A DNA stretch of 64,000 nt from Isoetes taiwanensis (taxonomy: Eukaryota > Streptophyta > Lycopodiopsida > Isoetales > Isoetaceae). Shown here one piece after another: positions 32,477-45,483 of this stretch. The stretch covers positions 7,350,623 to 7,414,622 of the forward strand of contig JAJEKV010000057.1 in the NCBI GenBank assembly GCA_021234155.1, in the 5' to 3' direction. The notes under the pieces were generated by a model that was given only the letters and a program-made list of their open reading frames with translations, made no database searches and had not been told where the DNA came from. How positions within the stretch are numbered: the first letter of the stretch is position 1; each line of letters begins with the position of its first letter. Both the position numbers and the translations under genes were made by a program.

Positions 32477-34114
32477 TCAGAAGGTGAGCTTTGTGGGCCG
32501 CACCCCAACGAGCGTTGCTTGATCCCCTTTTATCGGCTTGTTTACAGATTTGTCCATTTGTCCACCTTCCATGCCAGCCATAGATGTAGACTCCAGTCCA
32601 CTTATTTCAGTTACCTCCATGCGTACCTTTTTTGGTTTCCGACTGTATTTTGGTGGCATTATCACTTGTATTTCATTCTCCTCCTCCTTTTTATTTTTCC
32701 TTTTTCTGTAATATGTAGCCTGTGCTTCTTGTCCTTCCGTTTCCAATGCATCCGTCAGGAATTTCATTGGCCTTATAGTCTTTTCAAGAATATCAGCAGC
32801 CTTTGATCCTCCACATTCCTTTTTAAGATCCAATGTATTATCCAGTGCATACAAATCTGTCATTTTCATCATAATTTCTCTGACTTTTAGGTAGGCAATG
32901 AATGCCACTGCACCTGCCCTCATGGGTTTGGTGTTCATGAGTGCATGGAATTGTAAAAATCTGTACCTGCATGTTTTGTCCGGCCATAACTTGTCAAGGC
33001 TATTAATGATGTACCAGACAACGTGATCGTACCATGTAATATGGTCCTTACACGCATTGCCCCCCTGTTTGAACCTGTCACAGCAGCATTTTAGATAGGG
33101 ACAAAATGTTCTCCACATTTTCCTAACATACAAGTCATCCCTGGTTTCATCCAGCGTAGCCATGTGCCCCTTCTGTCCGACATATACCCCAGAATTTTTA
33201 TCGCACTTTTTTCCAAAAAATTGTGTATTTTTGAAAGGTGGCCTGTCCATTACCATCATGTTGATCCTTTTGTTGAAGTTTAAGGCATCTTTATGCGCTT
33301 GTTCCACCTCCGCATCAGTTATATTGCAAAATGATCTGATGGTTTCCTCACTAATTGGTGCTAGCATACCAAGGTTTTGTGTTTCCCAGAATCCCTGTTT
33401 GCATTGAACCCCTTGCAGTTCTGCTAATCTGCTTGATATAATAGGGTAGTGATAGCAGTTGAAGATTGTAAGTCTCTTTATGTGATAGTTCTCCAGTTCC
33501 TCTTCCACCTCATTTGCCTCAACACCTTCATCATTCACTGGGTCATTTCCAAGTAGTTCAGACTGCTCCTCTTCAGGAAGCATTTCTAAGTCAAACAGGC
33601 AGTTCGATAACTCCACCGGTTTTACCACTTCCTTTTGAATCCCTTTATTCTTTATGGGTCTGTTCTTGGCTGGGTATGCCACGCGTACGTTGTTAGCTTT
33701 CTGTATAGCTGTCACCCCTTTTATGAACCTGAGCACATCTTTCATTTCCTTGGTATCAGCTTCAAAGTGTGCCAGAGGTAGCTGTTCATACACCTCATCT
33801 ATCATCTTCATACATGTAATCTGGTCATTTTCAGTCTTGTTCAGTTTGGAGACCAATTTGCACATGTTATTGAAGCCCAGAAATGTAATAAGAGAAGTAT
33901 CACTGTCATCCATGAATGTCTCCCTCTTAATAATGTATTTGTGCAGTTCCGGTCTCACCAGACATCCGAGCATTATTTGGACCGCCTTGTTAGGTGGTAT
34001 TATCCTGGTTGCACCATACCCCATCTTGATCAGATCCGGGTACCAATCCATTCCATGACTCCTTATGGTTAAATCCTCCACATATACTGGTCTGTCAGGT
34101 ACCATTTCATCCAT
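32477..34114 (-). CDS. retroelement ORF B, conserved protein of unknown function (545 aa)
   Basis: A fully open frame immediately upstream of the RT ORF. I recognise no domain. Visible features are a Cys-rich patch (CPYLKCCCDRF, then C and H in NACKDH), an acidic stretch near residues 175-215, and a basic Lys-rich tail (RKRKNKKEEENE, KYSRKPKKVR) suitable for nucleic-acid binding or nuclear entry. Diverged homologues of two segments are present in copy 2: LTIFNCYHYPIISSR matches LNLFNCGAFPIMSSR (about 46118-46170), and ITWYDHVVWYIINSLDKLW matches IIWFDHMVWFMFNNLDVIW (46545 on). Conservation at protein level between diverged copies implies past selection. It could be a nucleic-acid chaperone or structural protein of the element. 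No GIY-YIG motif is seen. Confidence 0.75.
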   Translation of the reverse strand: MDEMVPDRPVYVEDLTIRSHGMDWYPDLIKMGYGATRIIPPNKAVQIMLGCLVRPELHKYIIKRETFMDDSDTSLITFLGFNNMCKLVSKLNKTENDQITCMKMIDEVYEQLPLAHFEADTKEMKDVLRFIKGVTAIQKANNVRVAYPAKNRPIKNKGIQKEVVKPVELSNCLFDLEMLPEEEQSELLGNDPVNDEGVEANEVEEELENYHIKRLTIFNCYHYPIISSRLAELQGVQCKQGFWETQNLGMLAPISEETIRSFCNITDAEVEQAHKDALNFNKRINMMVMDRPPFKNTQFFGKKCDKNSGVYVGQKGHMATLDETRDDLYVRKMWRTFCPYLKCCCDRFKQGGNACKDHITWYDHVVWYIINSLDKLWPDKTCRYRFLQFHALMNTKPMRAGAVAFIAYLKVREIMMKMTDLYALDNTLDLKKECGGSKAADILEKTIRPMKFLTDALETEGQEAQATYYRKRKNKKEEENEIQVIMPPKYSRKPKKVRMEVTEISGLESTSMAGMEGGQMDKSVNKPIKGDQATLVGVRPTKLTF

Positions 34115-34622
34115 CCCTTGTGCTCCTTCCTAAACATACTAATCACTGTCAGTTTTCAGAATAAAATGTTTCATACTTTTATATTAACCTCTTCCCGAGA
34201 CCGTAATGTTTACCCAGTCAGGATTTTGTTTCAGTCATGTTAAAATCCAGCTATTTAATTATCCATCCAATGCATTTATCCCAAAATTACATAATCTACA
34301 GTCTGCACCTTACTTAATGATAAATTCTAGCCTGTGTTATTACCTTACCATTTCTCAGATATATGCCTGTTCCAGCTTCCCCAAGCAGCATATTCATTCA
34401 AAACCATATACTAGTTAGCCCATATTTCAACCACATTTATTTCCCCATCCTCATGGCCATAACTGCCTGATCAGCAAATTTTACTTACTGCCAACATGGA
34501 CGTTTATAACAGAATTTGAAAAGACCCAAAAAATCTTAAGGCTCTTATACATTATATCCTAATTGGGTCTCTAAGGCTAACCATGGTTAAACCATAGTTC
34601 TGAAATCATAGAATATATATCC

Positions 34623-34719
34623 TATCCTGTCCTGTTCCCCTGGACCAAGCCAAGACATCCTAACAGATTTCAATCCGCCAGGACTTATCAGCCACTAGCC
34701 ATTGACTAGTGAAGCCTTA
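34623..34719. repeat. 97-bp perfect direct repeat, copy 2
   Basis: Identical to 30769-30865, 3,854 bp away, preceded by a short TA run. With its partner it brackets ORF B and the truncated RT. Confidence 0.97.
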
Positions 34720-36078
34720 GAGACCCTCTATTCCTAAGCCATATTGGCCCTTTCTTTCCTATCCATTTCTTAATTTCATTAGTGCTAGTACTATTTTTTC
34801 CTTTTATTTTTTCCATTTATTTCCTATCCATTTCCTTCAAGTTGCCCTCTCCATGCATTATGCCCATCCCACGAGATTACCTACCCTATTACATTATTTT
34901 TCCTTGTTTTGCTTATTTATTATCCAAAAGTACCTTATGGTATTTTTGAAAACTCCACTCCTAAGAACCAAGCCCCAATCTACGATTATTCCTTACAGTT
35001 CATATCACCTCCTTTGTTTTCTTGACTATTCCCATTTCTGTTATTTATTTCCATCTTCCTAATTATTAAGTTCCAGTACCATGTGTTCACCTCATATAAA
35101 CTTTCTTTATCCTATCCGTTTTCCTTTATTTACTCTATCCTTCTTTAGATCCTAAAGTCCTATTTATATCACCTCAATTTATTTTAAATCCCCAATATAA
35201 TTAATGTATTTCCCTGTTATAAAACCCTCCTTGAATTATATCTACATTCTGTTTCCTTTCCACCAGTCCAATCATGCTTTATTTTACCATTTTATATCAT
35301 CTATTCATAGGCGTCAGTACAAATACCCATACCAGTAAAACCTTTTTTATCTCAATTTCCTCTTCAAGTCCTTTTAAGCTCAATTTAGCCCATGATTTTA
35401 ATTTTCCAAAATATTCAAAGCTTTACTTCAATAACCCTGATTTAAGTCAGCAATATTTCAGCAACATATTATTTGGGTTATCCCTTATATGCCCACCTGA
35501 TCTAATCAGCTTGTAATGAACTAATTTCCTGCTATATCCCAAATCCGCATATTATATTTTACTTTAAAACCATTATAAAGCAAAGCAAAGATTTCCATTC
35601 ATGTGTAGAACTGTACTTACAGTATTCCTGCCATCATTTCATGTTTTTTAAACAGCCAATGTCTTTTTCTTGTGCCTTTCATATACCCCTTTAAACTTAA
35701 GCTTGACAGAATACAAAAAAGCTTACCAAAATACTATTAAAGTAAATCGAAACTTGGAAACAGAAAGATTCAAGGTCTTGTAACCATATTGTTCAGAATC
35801 AAAAGATCTGCCAGCAGCTTTCCTTCTTGTATCACATCCACATCAATCCAACAAACATGAGTTTATGGAGATATAGAACAGGTTACCTGCAGCCAAACAA
35901 AACCCAGGTTAGCATGAACATGGTAACTGAGTTAGGGCCGTCAGGTAAGCTATTGTTCTATATGGCTCTTCGCCCTTCACCATAAATAATGTTCATATCC
36001 AATACCTACTAACTTCTCAAGAGAAACCATCAAACCTTATTTACTTAACACATATCTATACATGTATATCCTGTAGAA
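34720..36078. other. T/C-rich non-coding stretch in retroelement copy 1
   Basis: Strong strand bias (pyrimidines on plus, purines on minus). No supported gene. It is probably the leader or inter-ORF region of the element. Confidence 0.45.
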
Positions 36079-36447
36079 TTACTCATGGGTTAATAAAACC
36101 TGATTGAGCGTAATTTCCACGCTCTCTTGGACCTCCTCATCGATCATTTCGTTTTCCTCCTCCCTTTCGGGTTCAGTGCCTGCTGCTATGCTTGTAATGC
36201 CGTTATTACCATCCAGAGCCCCTTGCTTGTTGCTGATATATTTCTGGATTCCTCCACCTACTGGATTAGCCTGTGCTACTAAGTTATACTTGCTGGCAAT
36301 TTCCTCCAAAAATCCTTTAGAGGGCTGTGCTACTGACTCCCCATTTGCCTTACATAATGCCGTCAGATTCAGGCCTGCGCTCTTGATCAGCATAAGCAAT
36401 TGTGCTCTAGTTAAGGCCTTGTTGCCACTGCCTTCCATTCTCGTCAT
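36079..36447 (-). CDS. small ORF A, unknown (122 aa)
   Basis: Starts MTRMEGSGNKALTRAQLLML and ends with a very acidic tail (EREEENEMIDEEVQESVEI). There are no hydrophobic segments and no family recognised. It lies about 1.6 kb upstream of the 97-bp repeat in the same orientation as ORF B and the RT, so it may be the first ORF of the element. The repeat of copy 2 encodes a comparable acidic stretch on plus (ADSNVEIVADSDNEEDSSNE, 44303-44362). That resemblance is compositional and weak. Confidence 0.4.
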   Translation of the reverse strand: MTRMEGSGNKALTRAQLLMLIKSAGLNLTALCKANGESVAQPSKGFLEEIASKYNLVAQANPVGGGIQKYISNKQGALDGNNGITSIAAGTEPEREEENEMIDEEVQESVEITLNQVLLTHE

Positions 36448-37207
36448 TCCAGGCGCTTGTGCGCCTTTCCAAGAGCCGGATGCAACTGCTGTGACGACTG
36501 ATGCTTCTTATCCGAAACATACAGTCCCTTTTCTTTTTTTTAATTTTGTTGGTCCCATTTTCCCTACCATTCCTGCGCTTTGCTAAATGTAGCTGAAAGG
36601 AAAACTGAGTCTAACCTGTTGTCCACCGGTTGTGTTGCATTTCGAGATCCTGTCCAGCTTTGTGCGACCGGCCGGTCTGCCATCATGAATGGTTGTGTTG
36701 CGCTTTGCCTCAGTCGTGGCCTCCATGCATGCGCATCCGCACCTCTGCAAATGATACCCAGCCGGACCATGGTCGGAACCCTAATGTGTTCGACCATTTT
36801 TTTCATTACTTACTTGTCCAGTATGGTCTTCATTCCGTCTCTATATAGTAAGGTTTCCAGATGGAAACCTCACTTGTATGTTATTTGCTACATCTAATAA
36901 GTTTAACCTTATTTCCCCTATACTTTTCGGGGTTAGATCCTATCCCAAATTAGTACTGTTACTCACCAGTTATTAAATTTTTCACCTTTTGTAGTTTTGA
37001 GCTCCTTTACTTGTCTTGTGTCCCAACATTTATTCGAGCCTTTCTCTGCCACAAAGCCAGCCTTTTCCACCAGCCGATTCTCTAGGGCCTGCTTCAATGC
37101 TTCTTCCTAGTTTATCATTTGTTAATGTTATACCCCAATTACCTTCCCATGTAATCGGGTTTCTTTATGGAAACCACACCTACATGTTATTTGTTATCAG
37201 CATTAAG
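36448..37207. other. unassigned, with a partial tandem duplication
   Basis: 36845-37000 (GTTTCCAGATGGAAACC, GTATGTTATTTG, CACCAGTTATTA) recurs in diverged form at about 37150-37207 and continues at about 37975-38015. The second copy is split by a LINE insertion. Confidence 0.5.
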
Positions 37208-37965
37208 TTTTTTTTTTTTTTTTTTTGAAGGACGTCAAGCTTTATTCACCAACTAGAAACCAGAGCAACATAAATGCAAAGGCGGGATTATAACCCGATT
37301 GGACAAACCGATCCAACCGAAGGCACAACCACGCCTATGCAAAAAGAATGAATGCGAAGGTAAGTATGCGGATCGATTACTTTCTTCTCTTGATCAAGAG
37401 AAGAACAATTGTAAGCCATAACAATTTTATCTTGCCTAAGCGAAGAACAACCTCATCTGCGGTATCTATGCCCTTAAAGATAAACAACCTCCTTCTCTTC
37501 GGATTGACCATAAAAAGCCGACCCACATGCGAGATGAAAAGCTCGTTTCCGTTGTTTGGGCCAAGCATCGGGATAGATAGCAAGCAAAATTTTTGGCTAG
37601 ATCGAGGCGATGCCAAAAAGGGTCAACAACCAAGACCATGGGCGAAGCCCCTCACACAAGAAAAACAATGCTCAATACTCTCAACCCTTTACGGCATAAA
37701 GGGCGAGGAAATCCGATTATCCATTTTATGGACTAACCTGTTGACTCGAGGCATCTATGGATCACTTGCCACCACAAAACTACTACTTTCGGGTGAAGCA
37801 GCTTATCCCATTAAGTTAAACAAAACTGTCCCCTTTTACCTTTGGGAATTAAATCATACCATAGATCAGCAATATCACTTACCCCCTACCGTATTCTTCT
37901 TGGCTTTGTGCTTTTTGCTCAATGTCATTTCCCCCACCGTTAGGGATATTTGTCTCATCACACGT
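37208..37965 (-). mobile_element. LINE (non-LTR) 3' fragment with poly(A) tail
   Basis: On the minus strand the fragment ends with AATAAAGC about 12 bases before a 19-base A tail (T19 on plus at 37208-37226). Upstream, the minus strand reads WDKLLHPKVVVLWWQVIH (37811-37750) and VESIEHCFSCVRGFAHGLG (about 37681-37626). This is the pattern of the zinc-binding region that follows the RT in plant L1-type LINEs (PPKV..F.W....; ExxEHxFxxC). Stops interrupt the frame. It is 5'-truncated at about 37965, as is usual for LINEs. The target duplication was not resolved. Confidence 0.65.
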
Positions 37966-38201
37966 TAGTATTTGTCACCTACCAGTTATTATAATTTTCA
38001 CTACTTGTAATTTTCCTTTCCATATTCCTGCTTGCTCCTTGTGTTCCTGCTGCTTCACCCTTAGGAAAATCCATGTCGTGGGGCCAAGATTTCCTTTTTT
38101 GTCTTCCTTTTTCCCTTGCAACACATCCTAAGCCATCACTGTTTGTATTGCTGTTCCTTCCCATAATAAGTTATTAGGGCATGGGGCATGCTCTTTATAT
38201 A

Positions 38202-39838
<1,637 letters not shown>

Positions 39839-39880
39839 TAATTGTATATATATAACAGATATATATATATATATATATAT
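39839..39880. repeat. (TA)n microsatellite
   Basis: Short imperfect TA tract joining two repeat units. The next unit begins ACAAGTCTTTGTACTATGAGG at 39881. Confidence 0.9.
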
Positions 39881-42514
39881 ACAAGTCTTTGTACTATGAG
39901 GGATTGTACAAAGTCAATTGATAACTTGTGATCGAATTTTTTTGAATAAAAGTTTTAAGTCAACGGCAACCCTACTGGGAAAGGTCAAAATTGAAAAGTG
40001 AAGCAAAATATGAAAATAAAGTAGAAGACTCAAGCTAATTTAAAGAAGTCAAAAGTCAAAAGGTATTATTTGATGCGTTGTGTTGGGCTGAGCAAATACA
40101 TAAGTACTTTCACAAAAATGTCTAACACTGCACAATGCAAAAGTTTGGGAATCTATAAATGATATTCTAACAATAAAAAAACTTGAAAACCCTACTTCCA
40201 TATTTACTTTTCAAGTGTTCAAGACTTTAATCATAAGGGCCTCTTGTACTTACTGATCCATTCACCACGTGTTCAAGACTTTAATCGTAAGGGCATCTTG
40301 CAACATTCATTCAAATCATTTCTCTAAGTTTATTGATCCATTCTCCACAATATTTAGGTAGAGTAATATGATTATTATTTATAGTAAGTAGATGCCAATA
40401 CAATATAATTTGAGCCATAATGTGGTCATGAGATAGTGAATTGTTGCCAAATGTAAGGGCATGTGATATAGCAAACCTTAAGAACCAATTTTGTGATTGC
40501 AACAGCCAAATGTGTAAGGGCATGTGATATCACAAACCTCAAGAAGCAATTTTGTGATTGCAACAAAACAAAACTATGCTCTCCTTACCATAACTTGCTA
40601 TGTGAAGGCAATATAGATTAGACCATGGGTGCACCATAAGAAACTCAAATAGGAGAAAGTTAAAGAGGGCACTTGTATTAGTCAACATAATAAACATATA
40701 AGTAGGAGATAGTAGATTATAGGTAGAATGCCTTTTTGTTGTTTAATGTGGTTACCAAGCTGCCGCTTTGGGTTTAAATAGTTGCGTGCTCCTTGTGCTA
40801 AAAGGTTTGGATCATTTAATGCATCTAAGCAAGACCCCCTGCAAGCCCCCCTGCAAGTCCTCCAAGATTTTATGAACATTCCCTTAATTCCCCTAGGTTC
40901 CCAAAGATTCTCTTGATATTCGTCTAGATTCCCAAAGATTATCCCAAGACTCCTCTAGATTCCCCAAAATTCTATGTAGTTCTATTGAATTCTCCAAGAT
41001 TTGATGAAGATTCTCCTAGATTCCTTTAGATTATAGGAAAATTCTCCATGATTCTCCAAGATTCCATCATGATTTCACTAGATTCTCAAAGCTTTTAGAA
41101 AGATTCCTTTAGATTCCCAAAGATTCTCTTAAGATTCCTCTATTCTCTAAGATCCTATGAAGATTCCCTTAGACTTGACATGATTCCATCAAGATTCCTC
41201 TAGATTCTTAAAGATTCTATAAAGATTCCCTTAGATTCCCTTAAATTCTCAAAGATTCTCTCGTGATTCCTATAGATTCCCTAAGATTCCCTAAGATTCT
41301 CTTGAGATTCCCATAGATTCCCTAAGATTCTCTTGAGATTCCTTTAGATTCTCTAAGATTCTATGAAGATTCACCTAGATTCTCCAAGATTGCATCGAGA
41401 TTCCTCTAGATTCTCCAAGTATTTATGAAGATTCCTTTTAGATTTCTCGAGATTCCTATGATTCCATCATGATTTCACTAGATTCTCAAAGCTTTTAGAA
41501 AGATTCCTTTAGATTCCCAAAGATTCTCTTAAGATTCCTCTATTCTCTAAGTTCCTATGAAGATTCCTTAGACTTGACATGATTCCATCAAGATTCCTCT
41601 AGATTCTTAAAGATTCTATAAAGATTCCCTTAGATTCCCTTAAATTCTCAAAGATTCTCTCGTGATTCCTATAGATTCCCGTTGATTTGCAAAAGATTCT
41701 CTTGAGATTCCTTGATTTCCAAGATTCTCTTGAGATTCCCATAGATTTCCAAAGATTCTCTTGAGATTCCCATAGATTCCCTAAGATTCTCTTGAGATTC
41801 CTTTAGATTCTCTAAGATTCTATGAAGATTCACCTAGATTCTCCAAGATTGCATCAGGATTCCTCTAGATTCTCCAAGTATTTATGAAGATTCATTTAGA
41901 TTCTCTGAGATTCCTATGGATTCCCTTAGAGTTCGATCACATTGGCTCCAACTACAACGGGGCTGTGCCAAACCACCACTCATTGAAAAGCTCTCGAGGG
42001 AGAGGAGTCCAATGGCGTGGGTCCCACCTTCATCCAGACCCCTCACCGCAAGCTATGTACCTTTGAATGCGATTAAAATGAAGGAAGCTTCATAGAAAGT
42101 CCACTCATAAATGCTTTGCCACCTCATTACCTTTTTTATTAATGAAGGTGACACCTCACCTCCTTTAAAAAAAAAATCAATTTAATATTAAAAAGTCAAT
42201 GGCTAAGATTTATGCTCACCTTTTGATCTAACGGTTAAGATCTGCTACACCAAAGTCACTTTAAAGGACCTTCCTTGCACCTTCCTCATAAAAAACCAAG
42301 GGCTAGGATTTATCCTCCCCTTTTGATCCAACGGTCCGGGGATGTGGTGCATGCCCCCATGCATGACCCATGCATGCCTCCATGCATGCCCATAAGGAAT
42401 GGATGGCTCTGATGCTGCCACCTCACTGGACCCACTTTAAACGGACGACATCCGGGCATGTAAGAATCAAACACATTATATAGAAAAGTTTATGATATAC
42501 CTTTATATATATAA

Positions 42515-42518
<4 letters not shown>
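39881..42518 (+). repeat. TA-bounded repeat unit with GATTC array (unit 2)
   Basis: Same head as unit 1, about 970 bp of other sequence, then a GATTC array (40865-41935). Within the array a block at about 41066-41280 is repeated at about 41455-41690 (both starting TTCCATCATGATTTCACTAG), giving a higher-order period near 390 bp. The tail (GTTCGATCACATTGGCTCC onward) matches that of unit 1 and runs into the next (TA)n tract. Confidence 0.8.

Positions 42519-42564
<46 letters not shown>
42519..42564. repeat. (TA)n microsatellite
   Basis: TA tract at the left edge of the 2.77-kb direct repeat. Confidence 0.95.
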
Positions 42565-42568
<4 letters not shown>

Positions 42569-45338
42569 ATCTTACTCTGGTCATTAGCCTTAGTTCCCTT
42601 TAAGTCTTTAGTACCATCCTCTAATCCATATGTAGTGTTCTTAGTTGTCCATAGACATGTCTCCTGATCCTATAAATGCAACTAATATGGTGATGGTACC
42701 TTGTCTTGGATAAGGGGATCAATTTATCTATATGACTTGGAGCATTGCAACACTATGTTGGAATGAACTTATTCTCTTAAAATTAACCTATGCATAAAAT
42801 AAAAATGTTGTTGCTCCTTGGGCTTGATGGTGTTTCTGTATGGTATGCATATCCCACAATAATGGTTGATAGTATGATGGTTGACTTTGGAAATGATAAT
42901 TTGTTGCCACTTGATTGTCTAGTGCAATGTAAATGAATTCGGACATTTTTTCTTAAGTTATAATATAGTTAGACTTTCTGGATTTTACTTAAGACTAATG
43001 AACATTTGCAGCATTTATGATGGTGGCTGGTTAATATCCTTTTAGGTTGCAGCAATGGAAGTAGGGGCAAAGGTTAATTTGATACTATAGGAATATTAAT
43101 TGGGACTGAATATTGGGGACGAGTTGTTGATGATGATGTTCCAATATATATGTGGGTTTCAATAAAGGGACTATGATCAAAGATAATTTTGAAACCAGAG
43201 GTATGCTTCTAGGAACTCATTAATGGCCTTGATGATAGTCTGGGCCCTTAACCTGAATAGGTTAATTTTACTTCTAAAGATTATTAAGGTAATGAAAGAC
43301 CACCTAGTGGACTATAGCAAGAACGTGAAGTAAAGATATGGATATATGGAGGTTATTTTGACAACTAGAAAAAATGTATATCATAAAATTGGCATGCTAA
43401 CATCTTGTTGGAATGTAGTAAGTTTACTAGGGGCAATGGTCATGTGGTGATTATGGCAAAATTATGGGGACATAATTTAAAGCCTAAGTATACAATGGAT
43501 GTTAAAGGTGTATGTAGGGTGTGTATGTGAATTTGAATAAAAAAATTGGGTTAAAAAGGATTGTTTTAAAGGTCATATGTTGGTAATCTTATTGTTAGTT
43601 GTGAAGTTATATTATACAATAATATGTACCCTTATCTATTGATCTAACCCTAATCGATGGATCTAACCCTAATGCTCGTTGGCAACAAAAGCGTGACTTG
43701 GGCAAAGGACTAAATGATCTCAGAACTAACTGGAGATGACTCTTCTGGAAACTGCTGTTGACGGCTGCATGTATGCAATCATATTTTGTTGCATTCTGAG
43801 CTCGAAAGCTACAGGTACTGATAATGCATTTTTTATTTCATTTCTCTTGAGTAATTCTGGATTATTTCTAGTATATTTCTTGTGGATATCTGGTAAGTTT
43901 CACTTTATCTGGACGTTCTTGTAATTTCTGCTTTAGCGTATGGGATTAAGGGCTTAAAATCTCCTTAATTGGTTTTAGCAAATAGACAAGATAAATAGAC
44001 TTAGTTTCCCAATTCGGAAAGCTTGAGCATGAGTAAAGAGTGGGCACCGAGAGGTATTTGTTAATAAGGGGCAAACTAGGCCCAAACTTATTGAATTTCG
44101 AGGAGACATGGGATAGAGCACAAAGAATCCCAGTAAACCCAGTTAATGATGCTAATTGATCTCGGGCACAAAGATGGATTAGATCCAAATAGGGCCAAAG
44201 GTGACATGGGTATCTTGAAGTTTGTTCCAAGCCCTGAATCCTTGTGGGAATGTCTCCAAAATAGCGTAAACTTCCGGCAAAGAATGTGGTCATTTGGTGG
44301 CTGATTCTAATGTGGAGATTGTAGCTGACTCTGACAATGAAGAGGACTCTAGCAATGAAATTCAACCAAATCAGGTTTGCTCGTAGTATTTATACTTAGA
44401 TGGTCTGAATTATCATAAGAGATTATTACTGCAGCTTATATCTGGGTTACAATGGTACAGCAATTTTGATCTGTTCATAAATTATTTAATTGCAAGAGGT
44501 ATGATAGCTTTGGGTTGGCTTTAAAATTACATTATTAATTTTCAGTATATAAATTCTGTGGGTAAAGGGCAGAAATGCCAAGAGAGTTCATAGCTTACCT
44601 GCTAGCATTAGTATTTCTTACCCTCTTTAGGCTAATAAGTGCTATTTGCTGCAGGTAACCGAACTCTCTTCTCCTGCACTCTTTTTTGCATGGATGTTTG
44701 AGGAATGCTGCTGGTTATGAACTATTCATTAATTTTGTTGTTACAATCCGTATGGGTAAGTATTTACTCTTACTTTGCTATTACTATTGAAGACATATGG
44801 ACAAAATATTTGGCAATACATTTGGTACTTCCTTTTAATCCTATTTCTCTTGTAACTTTTTTCATATTATGGATCTGAAGTACAACTGTTATAGTATCTT
44901 TGTTTTATTATCTTTAAAATACATCTGTTATATTTCATGGTAGATCTATATGTTTGTGGTAATTTTTTAAGAATTTGGCAATAATTTGCTCATATTGGCT
45001 GCTCTATCCATTTATTGGTTGTATTTTGAATCCTTCAAATAATATTATTGTCCGGGTTATTTTTTTTTATTGAGTCAATGGCTTTAATAGCTTGTCGATC
45101 GTCTCCCCAGCTAATTGTTTGAGCATAATTTTTGGCAATATTACATGTGTGGGATTAATCTAATATTATTGGTGACTAGGACATGGTTATTATGGTGAAT
45201 TCTTTATGTTTTTAGTCCCATGACCTCTATGGTTTCCCTTTTTAGGGTTCAATAAATTGTGTTTCCTATCTAGTTAATATAGGACTCCTTGGATGTCCGG
45301 TTAATGCATGAGGTCTTGGCTAGGCCAATTTATATATC
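42565..45338 (+). repeat. 2.77-kb direct repeat, left copy
   Basis: The first 390 bp or so appear identical to 51418-51810. Later differences cluster at CTG or CAG trinucleotides. No confident coding sequence. An acidic peptide (ADSNVEIVADSDNEEDSSNE) is open at 44303-44362 before GTTTGC. Confidence 0.95.
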
Positions 45339-45483
45339 TCCCCATTTTGAATCACCGGTTTTACCGGGTGTGAGCCATAGAGGTCATTGGGACTATTGTT
45401 TTAAGTTGTGTGTTCTCTTATACTTTCACTTATACCTTCACGATATTTTCTTTTTATACTAATTTTTATGCTTTTATATAGGA

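Larger units (their letters stand above)
30743..36447 (-). mobile_element. Penelope-like retroelement, copy 1
   Basis: A minus-strand element. In its own order it has ORF A (36447-36079), T/C-rich DNA, a 97-bp direct repeat (34719-34623), ORF B (34114-32477), the RT ORF (32185-30863) and the same 97-bp repeat again (30865-30769) ending in a (TA)n tract. Terminal direct repeats that arise from tandem or partial copies ('pseudo-LTRs') are a known trait of Penelope-like elements. RT homology is of the Penelope/telomerase type. I see no GIY-YIG endonuclease. Membership of ORF A is inferred from position only. The RT lacks its second half, so this copy is defective. Confidence 0.65.

Noticed and set aside
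33150-33200. GIY-YIG nuclease in ORF B (phrase SGVYVGQKGHMA)
   Set aside because: Only a superficial match. The second half-motif and the catalytic Arg and Glu spacing are not seen.
43640-43680. Telomeric repeats beside the retroelement (two CTAACCCTAA-like units), which would fit telomere-associated Penelope elements
   Set aside because: Only two interrupted units, also present in the right repeat. Not an array.
42565-45338. Classical LTR of a copia or gypsy element
   Set aside because: No TG...CA ends and no gag, protease or integrase inside. The RT is of the Penelope type.
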